Source: Rhodococcus jostii RHA1 (GTDB taxonomy: Bacteria; Actinomycetota; Actinomycetes; Mycobacteriales; Mycobacteriaceae). From it: DNA of 64,000 bases. The DNA is taken from the NCBI RefSeq assembly GCF_000014565.1, contig NC_008270.1:378537-442536 (forward strand), in the 5' to 3' direction. This document shows positions 1 to 9,737 of this stretch, in pieces. Below the pieces are notes generated by a model. That model was not told the origin of the DNA. It was given only the letters and a program-made list of their open reading frames with translations, and ran no database searches. How positions within the stretch are numbered: position 1 is the stretch's first letter; every line of letters begins with the position of its first letter. The position numbers and the translations under genes are program-made.

Positions 1-221
1 GACCCCGGGGCCGTGGTCGAGGCCTTATCTAAGTGGTCGAATCCCACCTGACTCGGGACAAGAAACAGGTCCCTACGAGCCGCACTCTCGTTGCGATACG
101 GCGGAATCTGTCAATTTTTCCGAACAGCCGTTCTGTTCGGTCGATCCGGCTCTCAAGCTCTATTGAAAGTCGCGTAGCGCGCTCGGACGACAGCTGCCCC
201 TGCCGGCACTCGCTGGTTTGT

Positions 222-258
222 TAACAGTGAGGTAGACTGTTAGTAACTGTTAGGAGGT
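222..258 (+). promoter_or_regulatory. Operator and ribosome binding site of the toxin-antitoxin operon
   Basis: TAACAGT at 222-228 and ACTGTTA at 236-242 form a perfect 7-bp inverted repeat with a 7-bp spacer, and ACTGTTA occurs again at 246-252. AGGAGG at 253-258 lies 6 bases before the GTG start at 265. Autorepression of such operons by the antitoxin through short palindromes is typical of the family. That this palindrome is the operator is inference. Confidence 0.6.
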
Positions 259-264
259 GTTGAG

Positions 265-864
265 GTGGGCACGATCGACGACCGTTACCTCGCCGGCGAC
301 GTCGACTTCGAGGCCGCGGTGGGGGAGGCGCTCGGCACCCCGGTCTCGCGGGAAACCATGCTGCCGCTGCTGCATGCGCTGCGCCGCGGAGCGCACCCGA
401 ACGCCCAGCTCAGCGACCACGACGCAGCCTTGTACGACGCGGCCGGGTTCACCGAGGACCCACTCGCCCCAGCCGCTGCGGCCGCCGAGCGGGAACAACG
501 CATGCGCCAGCTCACCGCGACCGCCAAGACCGTTGAGGAGGCGGCTCGCATGCTTGGGGTGTCGACCTCCCGGATCCGCCAGCGCGCCGGGTCGGGCAGT
601 GTGTGGGCGATCAAGGTCGGCAACAAACTGTTGCTACCGGTGGTGCAGTTCACCGGTGAGGCGATGGTGCCGAACCTCGACCGCATCCTGACGGCCCTCC
701 CGGACGGGTTGCATCCCCTCGCGCTCGAGCGGGCCCTGACCGACCCCAGGGCCGACCTGGCTCTGGACGGAAGCCCGGTCTCGGTCATCGATTGGCTCAC
801 CAGCGGCGGCGACGTCGAAACCGCACTAGAAGTGATTACCCAAATCGAGTGGGAGGCAGCGTAA
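265..864 (+). CDS. Antitoxin with DNA-binding domain, partner of the RES toxin
   Basis: A 199-residue protein encoded directly before a RES-domain toxin. Residues 88-110 contain a helix-turn-helix-like segment (AARMLGVSTSRIRQR). The C-terminal 60 residues (RILTALPDGLHPLALERALT and onward) resemble the toxin-binding region of the Xre/MbcA/ParS antitoxin family, which neutralises RES toxins and represses the operon. The GTG start is fixed by AGGAGG six bases upstream. The stop codon abuts the toxin start with no gap, so the two are probably translationally coupled. The HTH is central rather than N-terminal, and the first 80 residues match nothing I recognise. Confidence 0.75.
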   Translation: MGTIDDRYLAGDVDFEAAVGEALGTPVSRETMLPLLHALRRGAHPNAQLSDHDAALYDAAGFTEDPLAPAAAAAEREQRMRQLTATAKTVEEAARMLGVSTSRIRQRAGSGSVWAIKVGNKLLLPVVQFTGEAMVPNLDRILTALPDGLHPLALERALTDPRADLALDGSPVSVIDWLTSGGDVETALEVITQIEWEAA

Positions 865-1509
865 GTGGCGCGGATGCTCCCGCACCCTCCGGCCGTCGAC
901 GAGCTTTCGCACCACGGCATCCGCGACAACGAATACGCTCTTATCCCCACCACCGGTTTGCTGTGGCGGGTGCACCGCACCACCAGCAGCCACGCGCTGG
1001 CCTGGGACGAGCTCCGCACGTATGGGCCGGTGCTGCGGTTCGACCCGCACCCGCTCCCGCGCGGTGACCACCCGGGGCACGGGGTTTGGTACGGGGCGAT
1101 GGATGTGCACGGCGCACTCGCGGAAGCATTCCAGGCCACCCGCACGATCGACCGGGTGCAGGAGGCGCCGTACCTGACCGGGCTGCATCCGGCCCGGGAC
1201 CTGCGGCTCCTCGACGTCGGCGGGTTCGGGGCCGGACGCTGGCCGACCCGGGTCGGGGGCACCTTCGCCCTCGATTCCGCCGCGCACGGCATCACCCAAC
1301 GGTGGGCCCGCACCATTGCTGCCGCGCACCCCGGGCTCGATGGACTGCTCTACCGCGGTCGGTTTTCCGGCGGCCCGTGTGCGGCGCTGTTCCCCCCGGC
1401 CGCCGACGCCTTCCCCGTGCGGCCGGCAACGTCGAACCCGCTCGCGCACCCCGGCCTGCAACGCCGTCTCACCGCGGCCGCGGAGGCGCTCGGCTACACC
1501 CTCGTCTGA
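865..1509 (+). CDS. RES-domain toxin (NAD+-degrading family)
   Basis: A 214-residue RES-family protein. Visible signatures are the early arginine motif LWRVHRT (residues 33-39), the middle block YGAMDVHGALAEAF (76-89) carrying the conserved glutamate, and the serine block GLLYRGRFSGG (160-170). Characterised family members (MbcT of Mycobacterium tuberculosis, ParT) consume NAD+ by phosphorolysis or ADP-ribose transfer and arrest growth. The GTG start directly follows the antitoxin TAA. Such pairs are common on actinobacterial plasmids, where they stabilise the replicon. The family call is firm; the exact reaction is not readable from sequence. Confidence 0.85.
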   Translation: MARMLPHPPAVDELSHHGIRDNEYALIPTTGLLWRVHRTTSSHALAWDELRTYGPVLRFDPHPLPRGDHPGHGVWYGAMDVHGALAEAFQATRTIDRVQEAPYLTGLHPARDLRLLDVGGFGAGRWPTRVGGTFALDSAAHGITQRWARTIAAAHPGLDGLLYRGRFSGGPCAALFPPAADAFPVRPATSNPLAHPGLQRRLTAAAEALGYTLV

Positions 1510-1975
1510 GGTTGCGCCGACCAAGACGGGTGGAGTCGATCTGGCCCGACGGCTCGACCGTGCGTTTCGTGTCAGGCACGGGCCGTGGTCAAGAGGATGT
1601 TCCGCACTCAGGTTCTGACGCGGGCAATTCGATCGCGTCCCGCGCCGGTGTGCACGGATGAGTGGATCCGCGGGGTTTGCAGGGCATCGGGGCTTTTGCC
1701 CTCTTGAGAGAGGAAGAGATCGCTGCTCGCATGGCGATAGTTGGCCCGAAGTTGCCAGTCCCAGTTCACCGTAAGTGGCACGGGAAGCTGTACCGAAAAC
1801 CTTGTCATGGCTCCTCGATGTCGGTGTCGTCGGCTGATTCGGTTCCGACACGGCCGGGACGGGAGATCCGGTGCACGCTGGCATGGGGCAGCACCGGCCG
1901 CGCCGGATTCAGGCGGAGAAAGGTGCTGCTCCGCTGGGATGAAAACAATCGACCTCTCGCGGTTTCGTGGCGAGC
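1510..1975. other. Intergenic region, no supported gene
   Basis: Between the toxin gene and the broken oxidoreductase gene. Open frames here are arginine- and serine-rich without family features. No convincing promoter or terminator was seen. Confidence 0.5.
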
Positions 1976-2845
1976 TCAGGCGCGGCCCTTGAGCATCAGG
2001 TTCCAGTACAGGAACGGAAGGCCGTAGCGTTTGAGGTACCACATGTCTCGTCTCGATTTCGTGGTGTCGATGATCGGGAAGGACGGGGTGTGCCTTGACG
2101 TTGTAGTCGAACTCGGCGAGCAGCATCGTCTTGCGGGACGTGGTCAGAGGGCATGAGCCGTAGCCGTTGTATCGGCCGGTCAACGCCCTACCGTCCAGTG
2201 ACGCGAGCACGTTGTCGACGGCGACCGGTGCCTGTTTACGGACCGCCGCGCCGGTCTTCGAGTTCGGGGTGGCGGCAACGTCTCCGAGCGCGAAGATGTC
2301 GGGAAACCTGCTGTGCTGCAGCGTGTGCTTGTCGACGTCGACGAATCCGGCGGCGCCGCCGGGCTCGGCGACGGGCGAAGCCTTGATCCAATCCGGTGCG
2401 GATTGGGGGGCTACGACGTGGAGCATGTCGTAACCGATCGTTTCGGCGGTGTTGCTGGTGTGGTCGACGATGGTTGCCTGCCGATGGTCGGGATCGACCT
2501 CGGTGAGCTCGCTGCTGGTGCGCACCTCGATGCCGTATCCGGCTGCTACCCGTTCGAGTTCGTCCGCGAAGGCGGCGATACCGAACATCGCCGGCGTGGG
2601 TAGGACGAGAACGACCCGAAATGGCGTCGAGAACGCCTTGCTCACGCCAGTAGTCGCATGCCAGGTAGGCGATCTTCTGTGGAGCCCCGGCGCACTTGAT
2701 CGGCCCGGGCGGCATCGTGAACAGGGCGGTGCCCGAGCGCATGTTCCGGATCAACTCCCACGTCTTCGGCGCGAGCTCGCGGGAGTAGTTGCTCGACGCG
2801 TGCGGCGACGACAGGGCGGTGCGCACCCCGGGGGCTGACATGTGG
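1976..2845 (-). pseudogene. Broken sulfide:quinone oxidoreductase-like FAD/NAD(P) oxidoreductase
   Basis: Three reading frames on the minus strand must be joined to give a recognisable protein. The first, near 2840-2640, has LAPKTWELIRN, TALFTMPPGPIKCAG and KIAYLACDYWREQG. The second, 2645-2100, has VLPTPAMFGI, the FAD-binding signature FPDIFALGDVAATPNSKTGAAVRKQAPV and [19 protein letters not shown]. The third, 2095-1976, has [20 protein letters not shown] and a natural C-terminus ending in LMLKGRA. These match SQR / flavocytochrome c sulfide dehydrogenase-like proteins. The N-terminal Rossmann dinucleotide-binding segment is absent, so the gene has lost its start and has at least two frameshifts. 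Members oxidise sulfide to polysulfide and pass electrons to quinone; this copy is surely inactive. Confidence 0.75.
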
Positions 2846-3142
2846 ACAAGACCATCCGGTCACTGGGACGGTAGAAGTTCGGGGTCGGCGCGAACTTGAC
2901 CGGCAATCCCGAACAGGGGTAATGCCAGACGGCATTGTCGGTATCCCAGAACTTCTGGGCGACTTCGGTGATCTCGTCGAGAAGGTCGACGAAGCTACGG
3001 CGTGTCAATGGCGTCTTGGTCGCCAGCGATAATATAGGGGGCGGCGATGATCGAGCTGTGCGAGGCGCTGGCGGTTCCGACGATCGTCCGCCGACTGATC
3101 ACGAGAACGGCGTCGTGCAAGTTCGTAGTTGAATTCCCGACG
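2846..3142. other. Degenerate sequence upstream of the oxidoreductase pseudogene
   Basis: A short minus-strand frame (3008-2870) reads like a protein fragment (EVAQKFWDTDNAVWHYPCSG), but it does not continue into the FAD-binding N-terminus expected for the adjacent gene. It may be a piece of another gene joined by deletion. Confidence 0.35.
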
Positions 3143-3634
3143 TTAGGTAGTCCCGAACGTTGGTGACGTGCCGGCGCGTACTAGGTCATTGGTGTGTGCC
3201 GTTTGTCGTGTGATCAGGGCTTGCAGAGTGGATTGCAGTTCGGGTAGCGCGAGGGAGACTAACCGATTCATGCGGTACAGGGTTGCTTGTCGGAAGTTGC
3301 CTTCGGCGATGAGGAACTCCGACCATCCGATAGATCGCATGCATGTCACGTCCTCCGCCACGTAGGCGGGCGTCCTCCGCGGCTTCCCCGCCTTTTGACA
3401 AGGGTGGGGGATGAGCTGTGCCAGCATCCGCATCGTGTCCTCGTCAAATCTGCGCCAAGTTAGCAGTAGTGAGCGGTGTCCGGGAAAGGCGTCGGTGTCC
3501 ATGATTCCGCCGAGTAGCGAAACGGCGAGTTGTGCCCCCTCCCAGACAGCCACAGCGCCTAAGTGGAACTCCGTGAGATCGGAGCTGTGGGTGCGTGTCT
3601 GCGGCGCGGGTGACGGTGCTCTGGCCAGGGTCAT
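3143..3634 (-). CDS. Hypothetical protein
   Basis: 163 residues from the ATG at 3634. This start overlaps the stop of the upstream DUF3263-like gene as ATGA (3631-3634), the usual sign of translational coupling, which is why it is preferred to the longer open frame. The middle (GAVAVWEGAQLAVSLLGGI) is hydrophobic but short for a membrane span. No family recognised. The pairing suggests a plasmid or prophage accessory function. Confidence 0.5.
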   Translation of the reverse strand: MTLARAPSPAPQTRTHSSDLTEFHLGAVAVWEGAQLAVSLLGGIMDTDAFPGHRSLLLTWRRFDEDTMRMLAQLIPHPCQKAGKPRRTPAYVAEDVTCMRSIGWSEFLIAEGNFRQATLYRMNRLVSLALPELQSTLQALITRQTAHTNDLVRAGTSPTFGTT

Positions 3635-3945
3635 CGGTGCCTCCGGCTTGGGGGCAGCTGATGGGAGCCTGTTGCCAGACTTCTGTCGTGAAGGATGTCG
3701 CCGAGGCATTGTGCGAACCGCTCGCGTGTCATACCGAATCTGACAAAGATTTCGTCGTCAGGAGCGCCTCCGTAGGGGGACCATGTAAGCGCGAATTGGA
3801 TGATCTCGGAGGCTTCGTCAGGCGTGTGGTGAAGTTTTGCTCGTACTCGACGTTCGATGAGTTGGCGATGGCGCCGTTGCCGGTACTTGGTTAGTTGATC
3901 TTCCAGGTGTGGGTCTGTAGGTCTGTGTCGCATTGGGGATGGCAT
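3631..3945 (-). CDS. DUF3263-like small protein
   Basis: 104 residues. After a basic N-terminal third (KYRQRRHRQLIERRVRAK) comes EIIQFALTWSPYGGAPDDEI followed by FVRFGMTRERFAQCL. This matches the pattern of DUF3263 proteins of mycobacteria and rhodococci (hydrophobic-rich start, W..GG.PDEEIF..FGLT). Function unknown; the C-terminal part looks like a small helical DNA-binding module. Coupled to the next gene by ATGA overlap. Confidence 0.6.
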   Translation of the reverse strand: MPSPMRHRPTDPHLEDQLTKYRQRRHRQLIERRVRAKLHHTPDEASEIIQFALTWSPYGGAPDDEIFVRFGMTRERFAQCLGDILHDRSLATGSHQLPPSRRHR

Positions 3946-4648
3946 GTCGTTCTAGATCCTTGATCAGTTAACGGACAAACGGTGCGATCGCCCGAGAAGG
4001 CGCTCATCAGATGCCGTGTCGGCGGCGTGCACATGCGCAGGCTCAAATTGGCGTGGGCTCATAATCGGCGATCGATATGACGTCCTGGCGGTGCGGCGTT
4101 GGTACATCGTGTAGTCCCCCAAGCACGGAAAGTATTCTGAGCGCCACCTGCCCTTGGCGTAAATCTGGACGACGTTGGGTGACACTCGTCCTCCATCGGG
4201 GCTGTTAGCGCGTCGTTGCACTGGGTGCGGGTGCATGGTTCAGAACGTTTGTATCCCGGAGAGCGGTACCTGTGCGGCGTCCAGTGTCGATTCTGCGCCA
4301 CCACGGTCATTGGTGCGGTCGGCAAGTTGCCTGGGCGAATCCCGTTCTCCTAGTTCACAAAGACGGCCGTCTCGACAACTGCATTGTTGCGGCGAATCCT
4401 ATCGAATGACGTTGGAGGGCCGTACTACTCGTGACAGGTTGTCGTAGTGGGACGCTCGCGGTCGATCCGGGTGGGGCGCTGGCGAGGTTGATACCCAGTC
4501 TGGCCTGCGCCCCACCACCAGAATCTCACGGTGAACCAGAATTGCTGACCTCCGGCCGTAACGTTACCGCCGGAAACGTCTCGTCGAGTCCCGGAGCTGA
4601 TGATTCGCGCGGAACCGTGCCGTGAGAAGCAGTCCGCCGCAATACGTT
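3946..4648. other. Intergenic region, no supported gene
   Basis: About 700 bases upstream of the DUF3263-like gene and downstream of the NCS1 permease gene. Only short arginine-rich frames are present; no repeat or RNA gene recognised. Confidence 0.5.
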
Positions 4649-6025
4649 CTATTCGACGACCTTCTCGGGTTGCGCGAAGAGGTCGGGCCCTGTCGCTTCG
4701 GGCGCACGTACTGGGGCAACTTTGCGTCGCTGCAAAATCCAGGGCACGTAGAGGAAGAGCGTCGCCGCAACTGTGATCAGCGGTGCGAGCAAAGACACCT
4801 TCAGAGAGGTCTTCTGCTCGACGAGGGCGATGCCGAACGCGGATGCGATAATCCACGCCAGAACGGGCCAACTCAACTTGCCCGCCGGAGCATTGTCTTC
4901 GTAGCCGCGGGGCCTGCGTCCTGTGACGATCAGCCAGGCCAGCGCGATGATCACCCAGGATGTGATGAAGACACCCTGCCACGCGAGAGCCTTCGTCAGG
5001 TAGCTCACGACGTTGGTCAGCATGAACAGGTAGCATCCGACGCCGACCAGGACGACCCAGAGGAGACGCGGTGTCGCTTTGCCTGTGATTTGCTCGACGA
5101 ATCGCTCGAGATTTCCGGAGGCGGAGAAGAAGTTCGCACTTTGGATCCGAATTTGGGAGATAAGGAAGACGAAAAGACCGACTCCACCGAGGGAGCTCAG
5201 AATCGCGCTGATAATGGCTGCTTCACTGTTTCCGTGATCCCATGATGACGTCAGGTAGATGCCACACAATCCTGCAACGATGAAGCAGACGGCGTAGAAG
5301 ACCCAACCGAAAGTGACCTTGGCGTGGAAGTCGGCATCGTTGCGGCGTCCGTGACGGGCGAAATCGAATGTGTACATCATCATCACCCATGCGCCCATGA
5401 AAATGAGGTAGGCCTGCAACCAGCCCGGAAGCGGCAGGTCGGGGGGAGCGGGGGCCGACAGCCAGCCATCGGGGTAACCCCGCTTGACCGTCGAGGCGAT
5501 GAGGATCGCGGCCAGGCCCAAGACGTAGAACGGCAGCAGGATGCCATTCAGCCGGTCCAGCCAGTTTTGCACTCCGCCGGCTACGAGCGGGACCGAGACG
5601 ACGATGATGACGAGATACCAGATCTTGATGTCGCCGCCGAAGTACTGTTGCAGGGCGATCGACATGAGCGACCCCTCGAACGTTGCGAAGTACAACGCTG
5701 TTACACCGAAGAGCAGGGCCGCAACGGCGGACCCGCTCGATCCGAATACGCGGTTGGAAAACAAGCTGACGGTCTCACCCGTCTCAATCGCGCGCCGCGC
5801 CAGCATCGCGTTGATGATGCCATAGGTCGCGACGGTGAGAACCATTGCGATCAGTGTGTTCATAGGTCCGACGGCGGAGCTTGCGGCCTGGCCGATGTAG
5901 AGCCAGATCATGGCCGAGGTCATCCCCCAGAAAGCCATGGTCAGAGACCATCGCGGCACTCGATGGTCCTCTGGTAGTGCGGCTCCGCCGGGGCTGTCCT
6001 CGCCTCCGGTAATGTTCGATTGCAT
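4649..6025 (-). CDS. NCS1-family (purine-cytosine permease type) transporter
   Basis: 458 residues with about 12 predicted membrane segments. The N-terminal block PRWSLTMAFWGMTSAMIWLY and the long series of glycine-rich hydrophobic helices resemble purine-cytosine/hydantoin permeases, which import nucleobases, hydantoins or related rings by ion symport. The ATG at 6025 is chosen because GGAG lies five bases upstream. It is the last gene of the minus-strand cluster (PxpB through biotin carboxylase), so it probably imports that pathway's substrate. Substrate identity cannot be read; a lactam, imide or hydantoin-like ring would suit both the family and the neighbours. Confidence 0.8.
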   Translation of the reverse strand: MQSNITGGEDSPGGAALPEDHRVPRWSLTMAFWGMTSAMIWLYIGQAASSAVGPMNTLIAMVLTVATYGIINAMLARRAIETGETVSLFSNRVFGSSGSAVAALLFGVTALYFATFEGSLMSIALQQYFGGDIKIWYLVIIVVSVPLVAGGVQNWLDRLNGILLPFYVLGLAAILIASTVKRGYPDGWLSAPAPPDLPLPGWLQAYLIFMGAWVMMMYTFDFARHGRRNDADFHAKVTFGWVFYAVCFIVAGLCGIYLTSSWDHGNSEAAIISAILSSLGGVGLFVFLISQIRIQSANFFSASGNLERFVEQITGKATPRLLWVVLVGVGCYLFMLTNVVSYLTKALAWQGVFITSWVIIALAWLIVTGRRPRGYEDNAPAGKLSWPVLAWIIASAFGIALVEQKTSLKVSLLAPLITVAATLFLYVPWILQRRKVAPVRAPEATGPDLFAQPEKVVE

Positions 6026-6216
6026 GTCGCTCCGATTCTGCTTCTCAGGGTGTGGGGTGGGGAAAAATGGCGTGCATCGGGGTTCCGACAGTTGGTGCTG
6101 ACTCAACCCCTGTTGCGCGCGGGTCCGTTCACCGTCCGATGGTGAACGGCCCCGCGTCACAGACCTCCGCGCGGGGGGACGAGGTGTCTCGCGCTACCGC
6201 GTCGATCCATCGCGGC

Positions 6217-7554
6217 TCATAGAACTGATTGTTCGATGAACTTCGTATGGTGTGACACCGAGCAGAATTCGCTGCTTTCGGCTAGTTGACGGAGGAACGG
6301 CTTGGTAGTGATCAGTCCGTTCACCTCGAGCTCGTCGATGGCACGCTTCAATCGTGCGATTGCCGCCGGTCGGTCGGAGTCCCAGACGATGAGTTTTGCC
6401 AACATCGAGTCGTAGTAGGGCGACACCGTCGAACCCGCGGTGACGCCACTGTCGATCCGCACCCCCGGACCGGTCGGCCAGGTGACTGATTCGACGAGGC
6501 CGGGCGAGGGCATGAAGTTCATGTCGGAATTCTCAGCGCAGAGCCGCGCTTCGATGGAATGTCCATGCACGAGGATGTCCTCCTGCTGGTAGGCAAGAGG
6601 TGCACCGTCCGCGATCTTGAGCTGTTCGCGCACTAGATCGATCCCCGTGATCATTTCTGTCACCGGGTGCTCGACTTGCAGTCGGGTGTTCATCTCGATG
6701 AAGCAGATCTCACCGCGGTCGGCGTCGTACAGGTACTCGACAGTTCCGGCGCCGCGGTACTGGCATGCTTCTGCCAGTCGTACCGCGGAGGACAACATCT
6801 GCTCGCGAAGGTGGGAAGGGATATCGGGGGCGGGAGCCTCTTCGAGCACCTTCTGCTGTCGACGTTGCATAGAGCAGTCACGATCGAACAAGTGGATCGC
6901 CCTGCTACCGTCAGCGAGAATTTGCACCTCGACATGCCGCGCACGTTCGATGTACCGCTCGAGGTAGACAGACGAGTCACCGAAGGCCGCCGAAGCCTCG
7001 GCTGCAGCGATTTTGAACTCCGATTCCAGATCGGCGGCCCGGTGGACGATGCGAATCCCGCGACCTCCGCCACCTGCAGACGCCTTGATCATCAGCGGAT
7101 AGCCGATACGCTCTGCGGCTGCCTGCAGCGATTCGAGATCAGCAATGGACCCGTCACTGCCGTCCATGATCGGCACCCCGGCGGACCGCGCTGCGCCTCG
7201 TGCGGCGGCCTTGTTGCCCATCAGTTCGATCGACTCCGGGCAGGGGCCGACCCAGATGAGGCCGGCGTCGACGACCGCGCGTGCGAAGGAGGCGTCTTCG
7301 GATAGAAATCCGTAACCGGGGTGTACAGCGTCAGCACCCGACGACACTGCAGCGTTGAGCATCGCGTCGCGGGAAAGATAGCTTTTGGTCGCCGGCGACG
7401 GCCCGACACAGATGTCCTCGTCGCTGAATGTGGCCGGATGTCCGGTTCGATCGGCTTCGCTCACTGCCAGAATGGTCTCTATTCCCAGCTCTCGCGCGGC
7501 ACGCATGATGCGGATGGCGATCTCGCCGCGGTTTGCAATGAAGAGTCGCTTCAC
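6217..7554 (-). CDS. accC: Biotin carboxylase subunit
   Basis: 445 residues, the normal length for a free-standing biotin carboxylase. Seen: N-terminal KRLFIANRGEIAIRI, the ATP-grasp glycine loop ASAGGGGRGIRIV, and the catalytic block EMNTRLQVEHPVTEMITG. The enzyme uses ATP and bicarbonate to carboxylate biotin on its carrier protein. GTG at 7554 is preferred, with GAGGTG just upstream, because upstream residues are not family-like. The carrier gene lies 52 bases upstream and PxpA follows. The usual carboxyltransferase partner is absent; PxpB/PxpC homologues occupy that role in the cluster, so this subunit probably serves a biotin-dependent amidase-like reaction rather than acyl-CoA carboxylation. 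Confidence 0.92.
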   Translation of the reverse strand: MKRLFIANRGEIAIRIMRAARELGIETILAVSEADRTGHPATFSDEDICVGPSPATKSYLSRDAMLNAAVSSGADAVHPGYGFLSEDASFARAVVDAGLIWVGPCPESIELMGNKAAARGAARSAGVPIMDGSDGSIADLESLQAAAERIGYPLMIKASAGGGGRGIRIVHRAADLESEFKIAAAEASAAFGDSSVYLERYIERARHVEVQILADGSRAIHLFDRDCSMQRRQQKVLEEAPAPDIPSHLREQMLSSAVRLAEACQYRGAGTVEYLYDADRGEICFIEMNTRLQVEHPVTEMITGIDLVREQLKIADGAPLAYQQEDILVHGHSIEARLCAENSDMNFMPSPGLVESVTWPTGPGVRIDSGVTAGSTVSPYYDSMLAKLIVWDSDRPAAIARLKRAIDELEVNGLITTKPFLRQLAESSEFCSVSHHTKFIEQSVL

Positions 7555-7606
7555 GATGACACCTCGACTGTCTTGTGTTCTTCGTGTGCGTCGACGTGCG
7601 GTTGTC

Positions 7607-7855
7607 TCATGACCGTGCCAATTCGACGATGTCTTGGCCGGGGGAAACCTCGGCGCCGTCCTCAACCAGGAATCGGACCACCGTGCCGGCCAGATCGCTG
7701 GGCACGGAGTGGAAGCTCTTCATGATCTCCACGAGTCCCACGATGTCTCCGGTGGCCACCTCCTGGCCCACTTCGACGTAGACGGGTTCACTTGGGGACG
7801 GACGACGATAGAAGATCCCGGGGATCGAAGTTTTCAGGGTGTGTGTGTCGGACAT
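7607..7855 (-). CDS. Biotin carboxyl carrier protein (short, single domain)
   Basis: 82 residues, only a biotinyl-lipoyl domain without the long N-terminal region of AccB. The biotinylation loop is EIMKSFHSV, where the lysine would carry biotin; most carriers have AMKM, so the methionine after lysine is replaced by serine. The C-terminal VEDGAEVSPGQDIVEL is typical of the fold. ATG at 7855 follows an AGAGG site. It sits between PxpA and biotin carboxylase and is presumably carboxylated by the latter. Confidence 0.88.
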   Translation of the reverse strand: MSDTHTLKTSIPGIFYRRPSPSEPVYVEVGQEVATGDIVGLVEIMKSFHSVPSDLAGTVVRFLVEDGAEVSPGQDIVELARS

Positions 7856-8158
7856 AGGTCCTCTGCCTTTCGATAGGGAGTTGCAGCGTCGTTGAACGCT
7901 CGCGATGTCCCCGAGTACGGAGCTGTCAGCGAGTTCTAAAGTGTTCGGTGCGGTGCGCGAGGAATCGCGCGGCGCCTCGTACCGCGTAGGGCGGCTCGTC
8001 GCTGACTGCCAGAACGGCACGACACCGGACGCGGGTATCTATCCGCGGTGTATTGCCTTGCGCCGTATGGACCAAAACGACGAAATCGTAAGCGCAAGTC
8101 GACTATCGAGTCTTCGGTCTGGTTGTCGACCCGTACCGAGCAGCGCAGCGGGTCGCAC

Positions 8159-8923
8159 CTACGTGCTCTGCACGGAGCGCCTCGACAGTGCGACCACCTC
8201 GATGTCTGCGTCTGTGAGCGCTCGACGCAGTGCGGCCCCGATGTCAACGGCATTGGGACGGTCACCGTGGATGCACAGCGTGTCCGCTTCAATGTCGAGC
8301 TTCTCGCCACCGATCGTTGTCAGAATCCCCTGTGCCATCTCCACGCCACGTGCAGCTACGTACTGGGGTTCCTTTCTCGGGGGCAACCGTTCGATGATGA
8401 CGTTCCCGTCGTCGTCGTACTCCATGTCAGCCACAATCTCGGCACGGACGCGGAAACCGCGGTCGCGCAGCACGTTAGCGGGCGCACCCGTGAACGTCAC
8501 AATATCGAGTCCCTCGTGGAGTTCGACCATGGCTTCCGCGAACTTCACGAGCAGTTCATGGTCTTGGTTGATCATCACGTTCAACGATCCATGGGGCTTG
8601 ACGTGAGTCATGCGCACACCGGCCATCTTTGCAAAGGCCATGAGCGCGCCCACCTGATAGACACACATGTCGACCACCTCCTCATGTGAAGCGGCCAGAG
8701 TGCGGCGCCCGAACCCGCCGAGATCAGGAAAGCCCGGATGGGCTCCCAGATCGACATCGTTTTCTTTGGCCAGTCGTACCGAATTGCGCATCCAACCAGG
8801 GTCACCACCGTGGAATCCACAGGCAGTGTTGACCGATGTCACGTGCTTGAGGAGCTCTTCGTCGTGACCTAGGACCCATCGGCCGAAACTCTCGCCGGCA
8901 TCGGCGTTGAGATCAATCCGCAC
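8159..8923 (-). CDS. pxpA: LamB/YcsF family protein, 5-oxoprolinase subunit A-like
   Basis: 254 residues, the family's usual length. Hallmarks: DLNADAGESFGRW at the N-terminus, HPGFPDLGGFGRR near residue 60, HVKPHGSLNVMI near 110 and a C-terminal IHGDRPNAVDIG. In bacteria PxpA acts with PxpB and PxpC to open 5-oxoproline with ATP. Homologues also pair with biotin carboxylase subunits in other ring-opening systems. The GTG at 8923 is set by AAGGAGGA six bases upstream. PxpB and PxpC lie 6-8 kb upstream on the same strand. Confidence 0.9.
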   Translation of the reverse strand: MRIDLNADAGESFGRWVLGHDEELLKHVTSVNTACGFHGGDPGWMRNSVRLAKENDVDLGAHPGFPDLGGFGRRTLAASHEEVVDMCVYQVGALMAFAKMAGVRMTHVKPHGSLNVMINQDHELLVKFAEAMVELHEGLDIVTFTGAPANVLRDRGFRVRAEIVADMEYDDDGNVIIERLPPRKEPQYVAARGVEMAQGILTTIGGEKLDIEADTLCIHGDRPNAVDIGAALRRALTDADIEVVALSRRSVQST

Positions 8924-9737
8924 AGCTCGTCCTCCTTGTGATGTCGTGCATTGGCCGAAACAGCGACCATGAATGTGTCTGTCGTCACAACACTCTAGAA
9001 CCGCTGCACAACCATTACAAGGGTTTGGTCGGACGTCATGGTTGCCCGCATGTTGTTTTTTGGTTAACGCTGCAACTCGGCGGCGGCAGTGCCTAGCCAG
9101 ACGGAGAGTTTCGCTTGGCGACTGGGCCCCGGACTGGTCCCGCGGGTCTGCGGCCCGAAAAGGGCCTAATCGCGGGCATGCGGACGCGCGATCTAGCCGC
9201 CCCAGCCGTACTTCAGCTTCTGCACGAGCTTGGCGCGTACGTCTACTAATCAGCTACTGATCGCGTGACATATAGAAGACGCACAGGCGCCTTCTGCATG
9301 GCAGTGAAGAAGCGCACCCACCGCAGACTTTCCGATGCGACAACCGGCGGCGGTGGGTGCGACTCACTACAACCGGGAATAGCTGCGCTGTGCGTCCAGT
9401 GCGCTGAATCTTCCGTCAGGTGAACAAGGTTGGGCAGATCGGGCCGCGACGAGCACCAGAGCACCGGTCCTCAGTGGTTCGGCGTACATGTCGCCGGCGA
9501 TCCGGTCCACGGCGAGCATTCAGAGACGATTGCGGCAGGCCGCATTCGTCAGGTGTGCCTATGGGCCGCAGACCAGCGACAGCGTGAATCCATGCACAGG
9601 GGTCCATCCCGTCGAGGGCGGCCATACGGGGGACGAAGATCCGATCCCGCCGAGAAGGACGATCAGATGCCGGTCACGACAACGGCTTTGTGTCTCGGCT
9701 CGGAAGGAGACTGCAGTGGTGCTCGTGGCGTTCCATC
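8924..9737. other. Intergenic region with a candidate operator
   Basis: 814 bases between PxpA and the acyl-CoA synthetase. At 9038-9046 lies ATGGTTGCC, the reverse complement of the GGCAACCAT found before the microcompartment genes. A separate inverted repeat at 9313-9361 is listed on its own. No supported gene; the length suggests PxpA-BCCP-AccC-permease has its own promoter. Confidence 0.45.
9313..9361. repeat. 12-bp inverted repeat
   Basis: CGCACCCACCGC at 9313-9324 is followed after 25 bases by its exact complement GCGGTGGGTGCG at 9350-9361. It lies downstream of the acyl-CoA synthetase stop (minus strand) and could act in termination or transcript stability, though no T-run was seen. 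Confidence 0.5.
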
